From contig CAIQHB010000044.1 in assembly GCA_903871465.1 (NCBI GenBank), positions 1 to 48,134 of the forward strand: a stretch of 48,134 nucleotides of DNA. Direction: 5' to 3'. A program made the translations under genes and the position numbers. A model generated the notes under the pieces. That model worked only from the letters and a program-made list of their open reading frames with translations. It ran no database searches and was not told where the DNA came from. Positions 9,182 to 18,615 of the stretch are shown piece by piece. Within the stretch, counting starts at the first letter, position 1; each line of letters starts with the position of its first letter. Source of the stretch: an uncultured Methanosarcinales archaeon. Its GTDB lineage: Archaea; Halobacteriota; Methanosarcinia; Methanotrichales; Methanotrichaceae.

Positions 9182-11224
9182 ATGAATAACAAAATATGCA
9201 TTACGCTTCTTCTGGGCTTATTAGCCCTTCTATTGGTTGCGTCCACTGGTGCTTCTTTAGATCATGTCGAGAGTAACAATTCATATCCATCTGCGATTTC
9301 AAATAGTTCATCTCACGCAGAAGGAATCGGCTCCCGGAACAATATAACCATCAATCAGGATGCAACATCGTCGAAAAATATTCAAGGAACGACAGATGCG
9401 GCATTCCAGCCGGGCATTGCTCCTCAAAACGATTCCTCGAAATTGACCGGGGTCAGCTTATCAATAAGCGGGACGGCGTTTAATGATAGAAATGGTGATG
9501 GCATAAGAGCAGAAGATGAACCTGGCCTTCCGGGTTGGACGGTAATCCTGGAGCATGAAGGGAAGGAGGTCAGAACCACTACAAACGATTCGGGACGATA
9601 TATTTTCAATAACCTAGAGGCTGGAAAGTACACAGTAACAGAGAATAAGGTTTCGAAATGGAGCCAGACCAGTCCAGGCACAGGGAATTATACCATCAAC
9701 CTGGTCGATAAGGATGCAATCAATTACAATTTTGGCAACATTCTTGGCCATAATACCTATGCTCCTCAAAAGCATCCCATTATGGCAAAAGATGCATGGA
9801 ACCAGCGAACACAGGCCATTAAGAATCTGCCCAAAGCCGGAATAAGCCCGGAAGGCCTAGTTGGAGTCAGCTACCCCTCGTCTTTCAGCCTATTGAGCCA
9901 TATTCCATATCTGGGCAGCGAAAGAGATCAAGGCTCGTGTGGTAATTGCTGGGTTTGGGGTTGCATGGCCCCCATAGAGGTTGCTCACGATGTCCAGAAT
10001 GGGGTGCTTGATCGCCTGTCGATCCAGTACCTCAACTCAAACTACAATGGCGGATCAGGATATGGTTGGGCATGTTGTGGTGGCTGGGAGTCAGGCTTCC
10101 AGAACTTCTTTAGTACAAAAGGAAAGTTCATCCCCTGGTCTAATTCAAATGCCTATTATCAGGATGGAGGGAGACAATGCTCAGCTGGGACAAGCGTACC
10201 TGCCAGCTCTATCTCAACCACTCCAAACTACCCGATAACGTCAATCCAGTGGCATGAAATCCAAACTTCCGGTGTCGGTACAACTCAGGCGATCAGCAAT
10301 ATCAAGAGCTATCTTTATGCAAACAAGGCAGTGACTCTGGGTTTTTACTTGCCTGACTTCCAGCCATTCTGGAGCTTCTGGTCGTCCAATTCCGGTAACT
10401 GGAACCCGGATAGCTACTGTGGACAAGTCCAGGGAGCATATCCAGGCGGGCATGAAGTAACAGTAGTGGGTTGGGACGACTCTACTGATTCGTGGATCGT
10501 GCTGAACAGCTGGGGTATCGATTTTGCACATCCTAATGGGACTTTCAAGCTCAAAATGGATATGAACTACAACTGCGCTAACGGTGGATCCTATTCATAC
10601 AGCTTCGGATATTTCGATGTGGCCTTTAGTAATTCCAATCTTCCACCTAATACTCCCTCTATCCCATCCGGTCCAAGCTCGGGCGCTTCTGGCACTTCGT
10701 ACAGCTACTCCACATCGGCAACCGATCCTGACGGAGACCAGATGAATTACACCTTCGACTGGGGAGACGGGACTACCTCAACTACCATGCTTGTCAACTC
10801 AGGAACAAGTGCGAGTGCATCACATAGCTGGAGTGGTGCAAGGACTTACAGTGTTATGGCCAGAGCGACAGATAGCGAAGGTGCAACATCAGGATGGTCA
10901 AACTCACTGGCTGTATTCATAAGCGCTGTAAATGCACCGTTTCCAGTATATCGTATGTATAGCCCAACCTCAAAGGATCACTTCTATACCACAAATTACA
11001 ATGAATACAGCGTGACTGCCGTAAAAGTTGGTTATCAGCAGGAGGGAGTCTTAGGTTACATATACAGCAGTTCCCAAGCAGGCACCATACCGATATATCG
11101 CATGTATAGCCCAACCTCGACGGATCACTTCTATACCACAAACTATAATGAATACAGCGTGACTGCCGTAAAAGTTGGTTATCAGCAGGAGGGAGTCTTA
11201 GGATATGGGGCACAGCCCATTTAA
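9182..11224 (+). CDS. Secreted papain-like (C1A) cysteine peptidase with SdrD-B-like, PKD-like and YRMYSP repeat domains
   Basis: The protein has a signal peptide (ICITLLLGLLALLLVASTGA) and an Asn/Ser-rich linker. A prealbumin/SdrD-B-like domain follows (GTAFNDRNGDGIRAEDEPG ... TENKVSKWSQTSPGTGNY). Next is a C1A peptidase domain with the triad Cys256 (GSCGNCWVWG), His424 (GGHEVTVVGW) and Asn442 (VLNSWG). A PKD-like domain follows (ATDPDGDQMNYTFDWGDG). Two C-terminal repeats of about 45 residues (YRMYSPTSKDHFYTTNYNEY) match the DUF5648-type family. The ATG at 9182 is 8 bases after GAGGTG, better than the ATG at 9176, which is only 2 bases away. All catalytic residues are present, so an active surface or secreted protease is likely. 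Confidence 0.9.
   Translation: MNNKICITLLLGLLALLLVASTGASLDHVESNNSYPSAISNSSSHAEGIGSRNNITINQDATSSKNIQGTTDAAFQPGIAPQNDSSKLTGVSLSISGTAFNDRNGDGIRAEDEPGLPGWTVILEHEGKEVRTTTNDSGRYIFNNLEAGKYTVTENKVSKWSQTSPGTGNYTINLVDKDAINYNFGNILGHNTYAPQKHPIMAKDAWNQRTQAIKNLPKAGISPEGLVGVSYPSSFSLLSHIPYLGSERDQGSCGNCWVWGCMAPIEVAHDVQNGVLDRLSIQYLNSNYNGGSGYGWACCGGWESGFQNFFSTKGKFIPWSNSNAYYQDGGRQCSAGTSVPASSISTTPNYPITSIQWHEIQTSGVGTTQAISNIKSYLYANKAVTLGFYLPDFQPFWSFWSSNSGNWNPDSYCGQVQGAYPGGHEVTVVGWDDSTDSWIVLNSWGIDFAHPNGTFKLKMDMNYNCANGGSYSYSFGYFDVAFSNSNLPPNTPSIPSGPSSGASGTSYSYSTSATDPDGDQMNYTFDWGDGTTSTTMLVNSGTSASASHSWSGARTYSVMARATDSEGATSGWSNSLAVFISAVNAPFPVYRMYSPTSKDHFYTTNYNEYSVTAVKVGYQQEGVLGYIYSSSQAGTIPIYRMYSPTSTDHFYTTNYNEYSVTAVKVGYQQEGVLGYGAQPI
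10932..11215 (+). repeat. Tandem YRMYSP/DHFYTT repeats inside the peptidase gene
   Basis: Two nearly identical units encode VYRMYSPTSKDHFYTTNYNE and IYRMYSPTSTDHFYTTNYNE, each followed by AVKVGYQQEGVLGY. At DNA level the two units are almost the same, indicating recent duplication or conversion. Three diverged units in the opposite orientation occur at 14360-14780. Confidence 0.8.
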
Positions 11225-11309
11225 CGATGACTAGGTGAAGGACAGTGGAAGTGAACCCCCTTCGAGTGGGACTATGAGTTAAGCAACATCAACTCAGAGG
11301 GGGAAGTGC

Positions 11310-11676
11310 ATGAAGAAGACGAGGCAACGCTACGAACCAGACGTCAAGATATCGGAAATATCTGAGCTTGAAGATGGGCCAGTCTCCGGCTTAGATCGCC
11401 CGCGAAAGCGGTATCCATCCCGGTCTACCATCTCGATGGAGAGATGAATTGGCTGAGAATCCCGAAAAAGCGTTCGGCGGCAATGGCAAGTGGTATAAGC
11501 ACGAGGCACGGATTTCGAAGCTTGAGAGGCTGCTCTGCCAGGACCATGCCGAAAATGTGCTTTTTAAGAAAGTCTTTGCCATGACACAGTGTCCAATATA
11601 TACCAAATATTATGTTGATTGTCTCAAAAAGCATAGATCCAAATTAGCAGGTCCTGAAAGGAAATCCACACAGTAA
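11310..11676 (+). pseudogene. IS3-family OrfA transposase remnant, frameshifted
   Basis: The first frame (ATG 11310, after AGAGGGGG) gives MKKTRQRYEPDVKISEISEL, like the helix-turn-helix start of IS3 OrfA, and stops at 11445. The +1 frame then continues with RWRDELAENPEKAFGGNGKW, the middle of the same protein, and the leucine-zipper-like segment ISKLERLLCQDHAENVLFKK. The IS3 programmed shift is a -1 event between orfA and orfB; here the break lies inside orfA and no orfB follows. It is therefore a decayed fragment. The middle of the HTH appears diverged. Confidence 0.75.
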
Positions 11677-11741
11677 TGCGTTTGCTGAAAGCTTTATTTA
11701 GACTCAGACGGTAGAGGATGTATATTGAATGAATTCAAAAC

Positions 11742-12011
11742 GTGATGCCCTCAAACATACTTTATTTTATTTATAAGATATGCTATAAGAAAATATTGTA
11801 TTCAGCTCCGGGCTACAAATCCCCGGATCAGTACGAAATGGAGATCGCCTTAAATACTGTTGCCCAACTATCTGTCTACTATCAGGGGCGCAGTCCACTC
11901 CATGAGTTGATGTTGCTTAGCACATTATCCACGGGCATGTTTACTCCAAAGGGATACTATGATAGAAGCCAAAGATTGCTAGGGATCGGCTATAAATATG
12001 GGTTGAAATGA
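11742..12011 (+). CDS. Hypothetical small protein, possibly a gene fragment
   Basis: An 89-residue frame starting MMPSNILYFIYKICYKKILY and ending GYYDRSQRLLGIGYKYGLK. I recognise no family. It lies between the IS3 remnant and the next glycosyltransferase, 27 bases before that gene, and has similar AT-rich codon use. It may be a small helical partner or the C-terminal remnant of a larger glycan gene. No clear Shine-Dalgarno is visible. Confidence 0.4.
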   Translation: MMPSNILYFIYKICYKKILYSAPGYKSPDQYEMEIALNTVAQLSVYYQGRSPLHELMLLSTLSTGMFTPKGYYDRSQRLLGIGYKYGLK

Positions 12012-12038
12012 ATTAAAAATAACCAGAATGGAGAATCT

Positions 12039-14261
12039 ATGATCTCGAAGGTTACGTATTTAGCTGAGAAAAGCCTCAATCTCATCAGACAAGAGGGGAT
12101 AACTTCATTTATTCAAATAGCGATGAAGCGCTGCTCAAGGAAAAGGAAAACCACATGGAATATAATCAGGAATGATAATAGCAAGAAAAATAGGAGTATA
12201 GATATAATAATACCTGTCTACGACGCATACGAGGATTTTAAAAGATGTATCGAATCAATTTTGAGCACAGATAATAATATTGATTATAATATAATTGTTG
12301 TTGAGGATAAAAGCAAAGATGAGAGAATAAAAAGTTACTTGAGATATATTGAGAGTAGTGTTGATAATATACGCGTTATAAGCAACTCAACAAATAAAGG
12401 ATTTATAAAATCTGTAAATACAGCTGCATTGCGCTCAAAGAAAGATCTGATAATTCTAAATAGCGATACAGTTGTAACCAATCATTGGCTTGACGAAGTT
12501 TTCAATTGTGCCTATTCAAATGAAAAGATTGCCACAGTTACTCCGTTATCAAATAACGCCACGATATGTTCTGTGCCTAATCCCAATATATATAATAAAA
12601 TACCAAAAGGCCTTACAATACAAGATTTTGCTGATTTAGTGCTCAAAGCAGGAAGTGATTTGGCAATGGACTGTATTCAATTACCAACAGGAATTGGTTT
12701 TTGCCTATTCGTCAAGCGCAAAGTCATAGATGAGATTGGCCTTTTCGATGAAATATATGGGCGAGGTTACAATGAAGAAAATGATTTCTGTATGCGCGCA
12801 TATGAAAACGGATATATTCATGCATGTTGTACAAAAGCGTTTGTATACCATAAGGGTAAGGCCTCATTCAAGGATATACAGTCAATTTTGGAGGAGAAAA
12901 ATCGAAAAATCTTAATAGATAGATATCCACGATACACTGAACTCGTAGAGGATTTTTGCGAACACAATCCACTGAGGAACTTACAAAAGAGAATACTTGA
13001 AAGAGTATTATCACATTATGATGATTATATTACAATTGGGATCGATGGCCAGCTCCTAAAAAGAAATATTTTGACAGGCACAGAAAGATACATACTGGCA
13101 TTGATTAACTTTATACAAAACACAGATAAAAAAGAAAAATATATAGTATATAGCGCACAATTACCAGAAAAAGAAATAAAATTGAAAGACAATTTTACAA
13201 GAAGACATGGCACGGACTCAATGAGCATATTGCTAGATTCAGAAAAGATAGATGTCTTTCATAAGACATTTCAATGCTTTACCGTAGAAGACCTATTATT
13301 GCTGCTAAAGGCAAGAGCATCCGTGATCACTATGCATGATTTGATATTGTATAATAATAATAACTATTTTGATACAGAGATAGATGCAAAGAGGTACCGA
13401 ATGGTCATGCAGTTATCCGCCCAGTTAGCTGATAAGATCATTGCAATCTCCCACCATAATAAAAGAGAAATCATTGACAATCTTGGAGTTCCAAAAGAAA
13501 AGATTGAAGTAATTTATCATGGCATCGACGAGAAATTTAAACCCATCAGTAATATAAAGCTACTAGACGGTTTTAAACAAAAATATAAATTATCAGATGG
13601 ATATATATTGATTATCGGTACAGACTTTCCCCATAAAAATATAAAGAGAGCAGTCATCGCATACATGCGAATCATATCAGAAATGGCATCCCCACCACAA
13701 CTTGTTATAGTGGGCCCAAGTACATCTCGAAAAAGGAGACGCAATCTGGTAGAATTAACAAAGAAAGTAGAGGAAATAAGAATAATGAATTATATAGATG
13801 ATGAGGACATAGTTTTGCTATACAACTGTGCAAAAATGCTCATATTTCCATCCCTCTATGAAGGCTTCGGCTTGCCGATACTGGAAGCAATGGCTTGCGG
13901 AGTTCCTGTAGTGGCTTCCAATGCGACATCCATTCCTGAAGTAGCAGGCGATGCTGCAATATTGGTTGATGCAAAAAATGAAGAAGAATTATATGAAGCA
14001 ATGCTTGTAGTTCTAAGAGATGAGAAAATAAGGGAGAGCCTGATAAGAAAAGGGTTTGATAGAGCAAAAGAATTTAATTGGAACGATACAGCAAGAAGAA
14101 CAGTAGAAGTCTACAAAAAAGCATTGTTGTCATGCGAAAATCCTGAGGGAAAACTAAATCGGGAAAGATGGCGTACTATTATTGATCTGATTCGTGAGAG
14201 TTCTCATAACCATGAGGAGCTGATACTAGATTTATTAAACAAAAAAAATATTGAATATTAG
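12039..14261 (+). CDS. Bifunctional glycosyltransferase (GT2 + GT4)
   Basis: A 740-residue protein. Residues about 50-310 form a GT2 domain ([35 protein letters not shown] with the acidic motif, then [20 protein letters not shown]). Residues about 330-720 form a GT4 domain, with [19 protein letters not shown] near the start, [10 protein letters not shown] mid-domain, and [20 protein letters not shown] plus [14 protein letters not shown] as the EX7E donor motif. Such fusions add two sugars in sequence to a growing chain. GGAG lies 5-6 bases before the ATG. The gene is AT-rich compared with the right half of the window. The acceptor is unknown. Confidence 0.92.
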   Translation: MISKVTYLAEKSLNLIRQEGITSFIQIAMKRCSRKRKTTWNIIRNDNSKKNRSIDIIIPVYDAYEDFKRCIESILSTDNNIDYNIIVVEDKSKDERIKSYLRYIESSVDNIRVISNSTNKGFIKSVNTAALRSKKDLIILNSDTVVTNHWLDEVFNCAYSNEKIATVTPLSNNATICSVPNPNIYNKIPKGLTIQDFADLVLKAGSDLAMDCIQLPTGIGFCLFVKRKVIDEIGLFDEIYGRGYNEENDFCMRAYENGYIHACCTKAFVYHKGKASFKDIQSILEEKNRKILIDRYPRYTELVEDFCEHNPLRNLQKRILERVLSHYDDYITIGIDGQLLKRNILTGTERYILALINFIQNTDKKEKYIVYSAQLPEKEIKLKDNFTRRHGTDSMSILLDSEKIDVFHKTFQCFTVEDLLLLLKARASVITMHDLILYNNNNYFDTEIDAKRYRMVMQLSAQLADKIIAISHHNKREIIDNLGVPKEKIEVIYHGIDEKFKPISNIKLLDGFKQKYKLSDGYILIIGTDFPHKNIKRAVIAYMRIISEMASPPQLVIVGPSTSRKRRRNLVELTKKVEEIRIMNYIDDEDIVLLYNCAKMLIFPSLYEGFGLPILEAMACGVPVVASNATSIPEVAGDAAILVDAKNEEELYEAMLVVLRDEKIRESLIRKGFDRAKEFNWNDTARRTVEVYKKALLSCENPEGKLNRERWRTIIDLIRESSHNHEELILDLLNKKNIEY

Positions 14262-14350
14262 GGAATTCCTAAAGACCCCCCCAAACCTCTGCATGCCATC
14301 GCATATTTCCAATATGGCCAATGTTAACTGAAGGTTGTTTAGAATCCTCA

Positions 14351-16267
14351 TTAGTTGCTGTAATAAACATACCCTAGATAGCCTTCTTGATTGTAGCCAC
14401 ATTTGACCGCCGAGGTGCTGTATTCATTGAAATTCGATGTATAGAAATGATCGGTGCTAGTCGGACTATACATTCGGTAAAGCATACCAGTTCCATCGAC
14501 GATATTGGGATAGATATAGCTAAAAATCCCTTCTTGTTGATACCCACTTTTCACAGCACCTGTACTGTATTCATTATAGTTTGTAGTGTAGAAGTGATCC
14601 TTTGCTGTTGGGCTATACATCCTATACAACGGAATTGTTCCATCAATATCGCTCGAAGGGAAATACCCGAGGGCCCCCTCCTGCGAATATCCGTAGTTTG
14701 CCGCTGCATAGTTGTATTCATTTAGACTTGTTGTATAGAAGTGATCTGTTGCAGAAGGACTGTACATGCGATACACTGTCACAGTACCATCTGGTGCCGG
14801 TGCAATAGGTTGACCATACAACTTCTGCGCCCCTGTCATATCCCCGTTCCCCAGAGTCCTCTGCGGCGCGTCGTAAGCGTTCATCACCTGCGCAAAGTCG
14901 TTCTTGCGCGGATCGCTGCTCGGCAGTGTGTACAGATCGCCCATGCCGATACTATGACCCAGTTCGTGAACGGCGATGCTCTGCAGGTCCAGCTTCCCCG
15001 TATTTTGAGCGGTGTTCAAGTCAGTGGTCCACTGGTAATCCAGGTTGTACACGGTGTCCGCCTCCGTGAGGGAATAGTATCCGTTCACCTTCTGCCCGTT
15101 GGTCCAGTAGGCAGTCGCACCGAGATAGCTATTTCCAAAATTCCTCCACCCATTCACGCTGAAGGTATCGGCCGATGAACCGGCGAATATATTGGGCACC
15201 TGCTTGCTGTAATCGATCTTCACCGTTGTTCCATCGGCAAAGATATTCTGGGCTACGGCGTCATCCCAGGTATTGGCCGCGGCAGATATGGCACTTTGAG
15301 AGGATTCCGGAGTCAAGCCGGAGGGGGTACCAGTCGGGTTCAGGTAGAGCTGGACCTGAGGATCATTCTGGTTCCACCTGTATCCAGTCAAAGCATAAGA
15401 CGAATAGGATCCTCCCGAGGTTGCGGTTGCGGCGGCGACCTGGGAAGCATGATCGACACCATCCCTGGCATTCAGATTCGTATTGAGAATGCCTACATTG
15501 AAGTTGCCGATTCCGCCATCTACCACCCTGAGCCCTGCTATTCCCAACCCCCTGGTCTTGTCGTCCGATGATACGGCCTTGAAGGAATCGTCGTTCAGCA
15601 AACCCACTCCATCAAGGGCAGCCGTGCCTCCGGCTGAAGCATGATCCAGTACGGCTGAGTCAAGATGCGCGTCCATGATCCCGTAGCCCTCAAACCCTCC
15701 GTTGGCCACTATCACATTATCCTTTCCCAGAGCTCCGGCCACAACTCTGCCGCCCTGACCTGCCAGCTCCGTGCTCTGGCTGGCGGAAATCCCCTGCCCG
15801 GCAGAGAGGCTCTGCGCGCTTACCAGACGTCCGTCGGCGACGCTGGCCTCCTGGCCCGCATTTGTGGCCCCCTGTACGCCCTGCAAGTTGAGGCTCATGC
15901 TTCCTGTGCCACCAACATTCTGACCGAGGCTGGCGGCCTCTGGTGAGGCGGCAGATGATGTTGAGGCATGTAGGTCTCCCTGGCTGTCGATATCGTTTTG
16001 CAGAGAGTAACCGGTTCCCGAAAGCGACTGCTTCAGACTATTCTTTCCAGTGCCTGCGGCCAGGCGATCCATAGAGATGCTGCCGGAGCCAAGAACCAGG
16101 TTCTCCTTCAGTGATGTGGAGTCATCCAGATTGAAGCTCTCCGAGGAGGAGGCAGCCCCGCCGCCGTCTCCTGAAGAGCAACTTAAAGAAATGCCAAAAG
16201 CCGGTGAAGCAAACGCGCATACTATAACGATGCACGTCAACGTCGAGCTCAGGAGTTTGAAGATCAT
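14351..16267 (-). CDS. Secreted metzincin-like metalloprotease with C-terminal YRMYSP repeats
   Basis: A 638-residue protein with a signal peptide (LTCIVIVCAFASPAFG), then about 270 residues rich in Gly, Ser and Ala. A matrixin-like catalytic region has VHELGHSIGMGDLY with H434, E435, H438 and D444, followed by a Met-turn (QVMNAYDAP). The third zinc ligand is Asp instead of the usual His, as in snapalysin-type enzymes. Three repeats of about 45 residues (VYRMYSPSATDHFYTTSLNE and relatives) close the protein, the same module as in the papain-like peptidase at 9182-11224, which is on the opposite strand. A secreted or cell-wall protease is likely; the target is unknown. Confidence 0.87.
   Translation of the reverse strand: MIFKLLSSTLTCIVIVCAFASPAFGISLSCSSGDGGGAASSSESFNLDDSTSLKENLVLGSGSISMDRLAAGTGKNSLKQSLSGTGYSLQNDIDSQGDLHASTSSAASPEAASLGQNVGGTGSMSLNLQGVQGATNAGQEASVADGRLVSAQSLSAGQGISASQSTELAGQGGRVVAGALGKDNVIVANGGFEGYGIMDAHLDSAVLDHASAGGTAALDGVGLLNDDSFKAVSSDDKTRGLGIAGLRVVDGGIGNFNVGILNTNLNARDGVDHASQVAAATATSGGSYSSYALTGYRWNQNDPQVQLYLNPTGTPSGLTPESSQSAISAAANTWDDAVAQNIFADGTTVKIDYSKQVPNIFAGSSADTFSVNGWRNFGNSYLGATAYWTNGQKVNGYYSLTEADTVYNLDYQWTTDLNTAQNTGKLDLQSIAVHELGHSIGMGDLYTLPSSDPRKNDFAQVMNAYDAPQRTLGNGDMTGAQKLYGQPIAPAPDGTVTVYRMYSPSATDHFYTTSLNEYNYAAANYGYSQEGALGYFPSSDIDGTIPLYRMYSPTAKDHFYTTNYNEYSTGAVKSGYQQEGIFSYIYPNIVDGTGMLYRMYSPTSTDHFYTSNFNEYSTSAVKCGYNQEGYLGYVYYSN
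14360..14780 (-). repeat. Three YRMYSP/DHFYTT repeats inside the metzincin gene
   Basis: Three units of about 45 residues at the protein C-terminus, each with YRMYSP-DHFYT and a G-N/Q-EG ending (GYSQEGALGY, GYQQEGIFSY, GYNQEGYLGY). They are inverted relative to the two units at 10932-11215, with clear DNA-level similarity. Confidence 0.75.
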
Positions 16268-16327
16268 AAGGACGCCCTCGAATAGTAAGATAAGTTCTAA
16301 ACATTTGAATTCTTATTAAGATCTAAG

Positions 16328-17116
16328 AATACGAGTGAGAATCCATATTAATAAAGATATCGAGCCGTTTTGGGTTTCCCTTCACATCCAAACTTATTTG
16401 AAAGTCTTCGGATCAGGACCGGTTGCAGTCTTAGAGATCTTGCCCTCAGCAGGATACATATAGCAGGTGCAGTCAAAAACATCTTTAGGGCTAAACCCAG
16501 GGTCCCTCACTTCAAGTGGATTCATATCATTCATGCCGGAAAAGCAGCAAGGCAGCCAATCATCTTCCAACTCACTGTACGGGAAGTCGGACTTCATATG
16601 TATGCTCCTAGTGATATTGTAGATACCGCTGTATCTCTCATCGCCATCGCTAAGAACCGTATAGGTCCCGCGTTTGAAATCGTAGCTGGAGCTCGTCTGC
16701 CTGTATTTCATTTCAGCGATACCGGTGGTGTAAGTTCTGGTATCGTAGTACATCTCTTTGTTAGGCATGAAATTCGCAGAGAGTATGGCATCGTTAGTAG
16801 CGAGCACGGTGGCGTTCATGTTTCTCAGCAGCATACCCACATTTGTCTCCTTGGAGCTGTAGTTACCCTGCAGGGCAGAGGTTCGGTCACGCAGACGGAG
16901 ATCATTCACAAACACATCCTGGTAACCGGAGTAGAATGGGCTCAGGGATCTGCCGCCATAGTCTACGGGCGACACGGTTCCCTGGACCGACTGCGAGTAG
17001 TCGAAGATCAGGGATTCGCTTTGGCGGTTGACAGACCGGGTTGAGGAATTCGTTCCTATGGCGATGGACAGGGAGGTCGCGCCAGCAGCGGTGATGAAGA
17101 TTGGCAATAGTGTCAA
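16328..17116 (-). repeat. Long direct repeat, left copy (5' truncated, internal deletion)
   Basis: About 789 bases closely matching 24066-25076 in the same orientation. Similarity starts at AATACGAGTG downstream of the gene and ends near ATAGTGTCAA inside the signal-peptide region. Relative to the right copy it lacks 222 bases, matching 24595-24816 there. The two copies bracket the CDP-sugar cassette. Confidence 0.85.
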
Positions 17117-17188
17117 AGGCAATCTCAAATTCCTCAATAGTGAAAAATCAACCGATGGCGGCGCATCTGTAAAGCAAGCTGTGGGCAT
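16394..17188 (-). CDS. Truncated copy of a secreted protein of unknown function
   Basis: A 264-residue frame. From FITAAGATSL onward it is nearly identical to the 329-residue protein at 24132-25121, ending with the same cysteine-rich tail (DDWLPCCFSGMND ... DVFDCTCYMYPAEGK). Two differences matter. Its first 30 residues (MPTACFTDAPPSVDFSLLRN...) are unrelated to the signal peptide of the other copy, because the homology stops there. A 222-base in-frame deletion also removes about 74 residues after NYSS. The hydrophobic run LPLTLLPIFITAAGA could still act as a signal. It is probably a remnant without its own promoter; expression is doubtful. Confidence 0.6.
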   Translation of the reverse strand: MPTACFTDAPPSVDFSLLRNLRLPLTLLPIFITAAGATSLSIAIGTNSSTRSVNRQSESLIFDYSQSVQGTVSPVDYGGRSLSPFYSGYQDVFVNDLRLRDRTSALQGNYSSKETNVGMLLRNMNATVLATNDAILSANFMPNKEMYYDTRTYTTGIAEMKYRQTSSSYDFKRGTYTVLSDGDERYSGIYNITRSIHMKSDFPYSELEDDWLPCCFSGMNDMNPLEVRDPGFSPKDVFDCTCYMYPAEGKISKTATGPDPKTFK

Positions 17189-17299
17189 GCAGTGCGCCGC
17201 AGCAGATATACGTTATATTGGGCAGCTCGGGAGGCTTTGTGCGACTTGTGGATAATTCATGCTTTCAACTCATAGTCATAAGCAATTTCTCAAAAATAT
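17117..17299. other. Junction spacer between repeat and rfbH
   Basis: About 180 bases between the end of the left repeat and the stop codon of rfbH. Its first 72 bases supply the unrelated N-terminus of the truncated copy. No family could be recognised. Confidence 0.4.
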
Positions 17300-18613
17300 T
17301 CATAAATTATCTAAAAAACTATTAAATAGATCAATAACAAAACCGATCATCTCTTCTGTCAACCCGGGATACACTCCGATCCAGAATAGCCTGTTCATAA
17401 CTAAATCAGTGTTTTTCAAAGAATCCTGCATCCTGTAGACAATGCAATCGTATGCTGGTTGCTTGATCAAATTTCCACCAAATAACATTCGTGTTGCAAT
17501 ATTATTGTTTTCCAAATATTTCACAATATCGGCGCGCGTGAATGGCGCATCTTCTCTAACTAAGATTGGAAAACCAAACCAACTAGCTTTGGATTCGGCT
17601 TCACTAGATGGCAATACTAAATAAATCTCATATTGCTTTAATTTTTTATAAAGTAAATTGAAATTCTCCCGCCGTTTTTCGATAAAGGTGGGCAACTTTT
17701 TGAGCTGCTCAACACCTATCGCCGCCTGCATATCAGTTACCTTCAGATTATAACCAATATGAGAATAAATATATTTATGATCATAGCCTAATGGCAAAGA
17801 CCCAAGATGCCAATCAAATCGTTTCCCGCAGGTGTCGTCGCAGCCCGGATCACACCAGCAATCTCTTCCCCAATCACGAAACGATGCTATAATATTTTTC
17901 AGTAGAACATCATTAGTCAATACGGCACCACCTTCACCCATGGTAATGTGGTGCGCAGGATAGAAGCTGCAAGTGGAGATGTGACCAAAGGAACCGGTAT
18001 ATTGCCCCATATACTCGGAACCGAGGGCATCGCAGTTGTCCTCGACGAACCAGAGATCGTGCTTATTCACCAGTTCTAAAATTTTATCCAGTTTTACGGG
18101 ATTCCCGAGGGTATGGGGAACAAAGATCGCCTTTGTCTTATCTGTAATCGCCTCTTCGATCTTATCTGCCTGAACGTTGTAAGTCCCCAGCTCCACATCG
18201 ATAAAAACTGGGATCAGATTGTTCTGGATGATGGGATTTAGTGTGGTGGGAAAGCCGCACGCAGTGGTAATCACCTCATCGCCGGGCTGCAATCTCTTTT
18301 CCCCTAATTTGTGTGACGTTAGGGCAGAGATTGCCAGCAGGTTTGCTGACGACCCGGAATTGGTGAGCAAACAATATTTCACGCCAATGAATTTTGCCAG
18401 CTCTTCTTCAAACTGCTTAGCATATCTGCCCGTCGTAAGCCAAAAATCCAAAGAGGCATCGACCAAGCTGATCATCTCTTTCTCGTCGTAGACCCTGCCA
18501 GCGTAGTTGATTCGTGTCTTTCCGGGTATAAACTGAGCCTGAACTCTGCGCAACTCATAGAGCTCTTCAACCTTCTCAAAAATCTCCTCGCGAATTTCTT
18601 TTTCAGTCCTCAT
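17300..18613 (-). CDS. rfbH: CDP-4-keto-6-deoxy-D-glucose-3-dehydrase (RfbH/DdhC, E1)
   Basis: A 437-residue PMP-dependent enzyme of the DegT/DnrJ/EryC1 aminotransferase fold. It removes the C-3 hydroxyl of CDP-4-keto-6-deoxyglucose together with an iron-sulfur reductase. The lysine that normally holds PLP is replaced by His (SFYPAHHITMGEGG, His221/222), the hallmark of E1. The [2Fe-2S] ligands fit the E1 spacing exactly: C194-x57-C252-x1-C254-x7-C262, in DNCDALG and DCWCDPGCDDTCGKRF. The matching NAD(P)H reductase (DdhD/RfbI) is absent from this window. Two bases separate it from the preceding gene, so the genes are co-transcribed. Confidence 0.93.
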   Translation of the reverse strand: MRTEKEIREEIFEKVEELYELRRVQAQFIPGKTRINYAGRVYDEKEMISLVDASLDFWLTTGRYAKQFEEELAKFIGVKYCLLTNSGSSANLLAISALTSHKLGEKRLQPGDEVITTACGFPTTLNPIIQNNLIPVFIDVELGTYNVQADKIEEAITDKTKAIFVPHTLGNPVKLDKILELVNKHDLWFVEDNCDALGSEYMGQYTGSFGHISTCSFYPAHHITMGEGGAVLTNDVLLKNIIASFRDWGRDCWCDPGCDDTCGKRFDWHLGSLPLGYDHKYIYSHIGYNLKVTDMQAAIGVEQLKKLPTFIEKRRENFNLLYKKLKQYEIYLVLPSSEAESKASWFGFPILVREDAPFTRADIVKYLENNNIATRMLFGGNLIKQPAYDCIVYRMQDSLKNTDLVMNRLFWIGVYPGLTEEMIGFVIDLFNSFLDNL

Positions 18614-18615
18614 TG

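Noticed and set aside
11310-11676. Programmed frameshift of an active IS3 element
   Set aside because: The IS3 shift is -1 between orfA and orfB. Here the break is inside orfA in the other direction and orfB is missing.
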